This document shows positions 63,968 through 64,000 of a DNA stretch of 64,000 nt, piece by piece (position 1 is the stretch's first letter; every line of letters begins with the position of its first letter). The position numbers and the translations under genes are program-made. Below the pieces are notes generated by a model that did no database searches, was not told the origin of the DNA, and saw only the letters and a program-made list of their open reading frames with translations. Source of the stretch: Verrucomicrobiaceae bacterium (GTDB lineage Bacteria; Verrucomicrobiota; Verrucomicrobiia; Verrucomicrobiales; Verrucomicrobiaceae); assembly GCA_027484445.1 (NCBI GenBank), contig JAIXSY010000026.1, forward strand, positions 22,702 through 86,701, written 5' to 3'.

Positions 63968-64000
63968 TCTGGCGGCGTCCTACTTTCGCATGGCCTGTCG
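63968..64000 (-). rRNA. rrf: 5S ribosomal RNA, 3' end only (cut by the right edge)
   Basis: On the minus strand the last bases of the window read CGACAGGCCATGCGAAAGTA followed by GGACGCCGCCAG, the conserved loop-E/helix-I end of bacterial 5S rRNA (compare CGAGAGTAGG...GCCAG). The rest of the gene and presumably 23S and 16S rRNA lie beyond the window. The exact 3' end is uncertain by a few bases. Confidence 0.85.

Overview
The window looks like a chromosomal segment of a member of the Verrucomicrobiota, probably close to Prosthecobacter/Verrucomicrobiaceae. This is inferred from the gene set, not from a search: large secreted beta-helix and subtilisin/Ig-like proteins, a pectate lyase beside an AraC/XylR-type sensor-regulator, a secreted haem-c/cyclase-repeat protein, a REP-associated transposase and an RHS-tail toxin cassette. 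Most proteins are full length and many carry signal peptides, which fits a Gram-negative-type envelope and a life degrading polysaccharides.

Layout. 1-9.6 kb: secreted and envelope proteins (a beta-helix protein cut by the left edge, a cytochrome-like cyclase-repeat protein, a hotdog-fold fusion with a small monooxygenase, a 1387-residue subtilisin, a secreted unknown). 9.6-17.7 kb: UbiB-like kinase, pectate lyase with a divergent XylR-like regulator, bioD, a Tat-exported TIM-barrel protein and a membrane glycosyltransferase-like protein. 17.7-31 kb, all on the minus strand: a large information-processing cluster read as tRNA-Thr, tuf, tRNA-Trp, secE, nusG, rplK, rplA, rplJ, rplL, rpoB, rpoC, closed by a clear intrinsic terminator and decorated with hairpins between genes. 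31.2-36.8 kb: a GbsR regulator with two near-identical palindromes, a membrane protein and a DCC-family protein, then a translationally coupled ECF sigma factor/anti-sigma/secreted protein unit, and small envelope proteins. 37-49.4 kb: AsmA-like protein, RlpA-like lipoprotein, Nif3-like protein, clpX, an ABC exporter with a TPR partner, a Uup-like ABC-F ATPase, TerC and an aminotransferase.

49.4-53.6 kb is a degenerate mobile island. Its left border is the 3' end of the aminotransferase gene and its right border carries a second, diverged copy of that same 3' end. Between them lie a frameshifted rolling-circle (HUH) replication gene, an export-signal/RHS-tail toxin with a probable immunity gene, an N-terminally truncated tyrosine recombinase and a REP-associated tyrosine transposase. 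This is the most interesting stretch of the window.

53.6-64 kb: rpoN, a DUF3817 membrane protein, an undecaprenyl-phosphate sugar transferase, aroD, a lipoprotein D,D-carboxypeptidase, a secreted M20 amidohydrolase, a RidA-like protein and the sulfate-assimilation operon cysH-cysD-cysN, which starts just beyond the terminator of an rRNA operon. The 3' end of that operon's 5S rRNA is cut by the right edge. Coordinates of starts are my choices from signal peptides, family N-termini and ribosome-binding sites; functional calls are from motif recognition without database searches.
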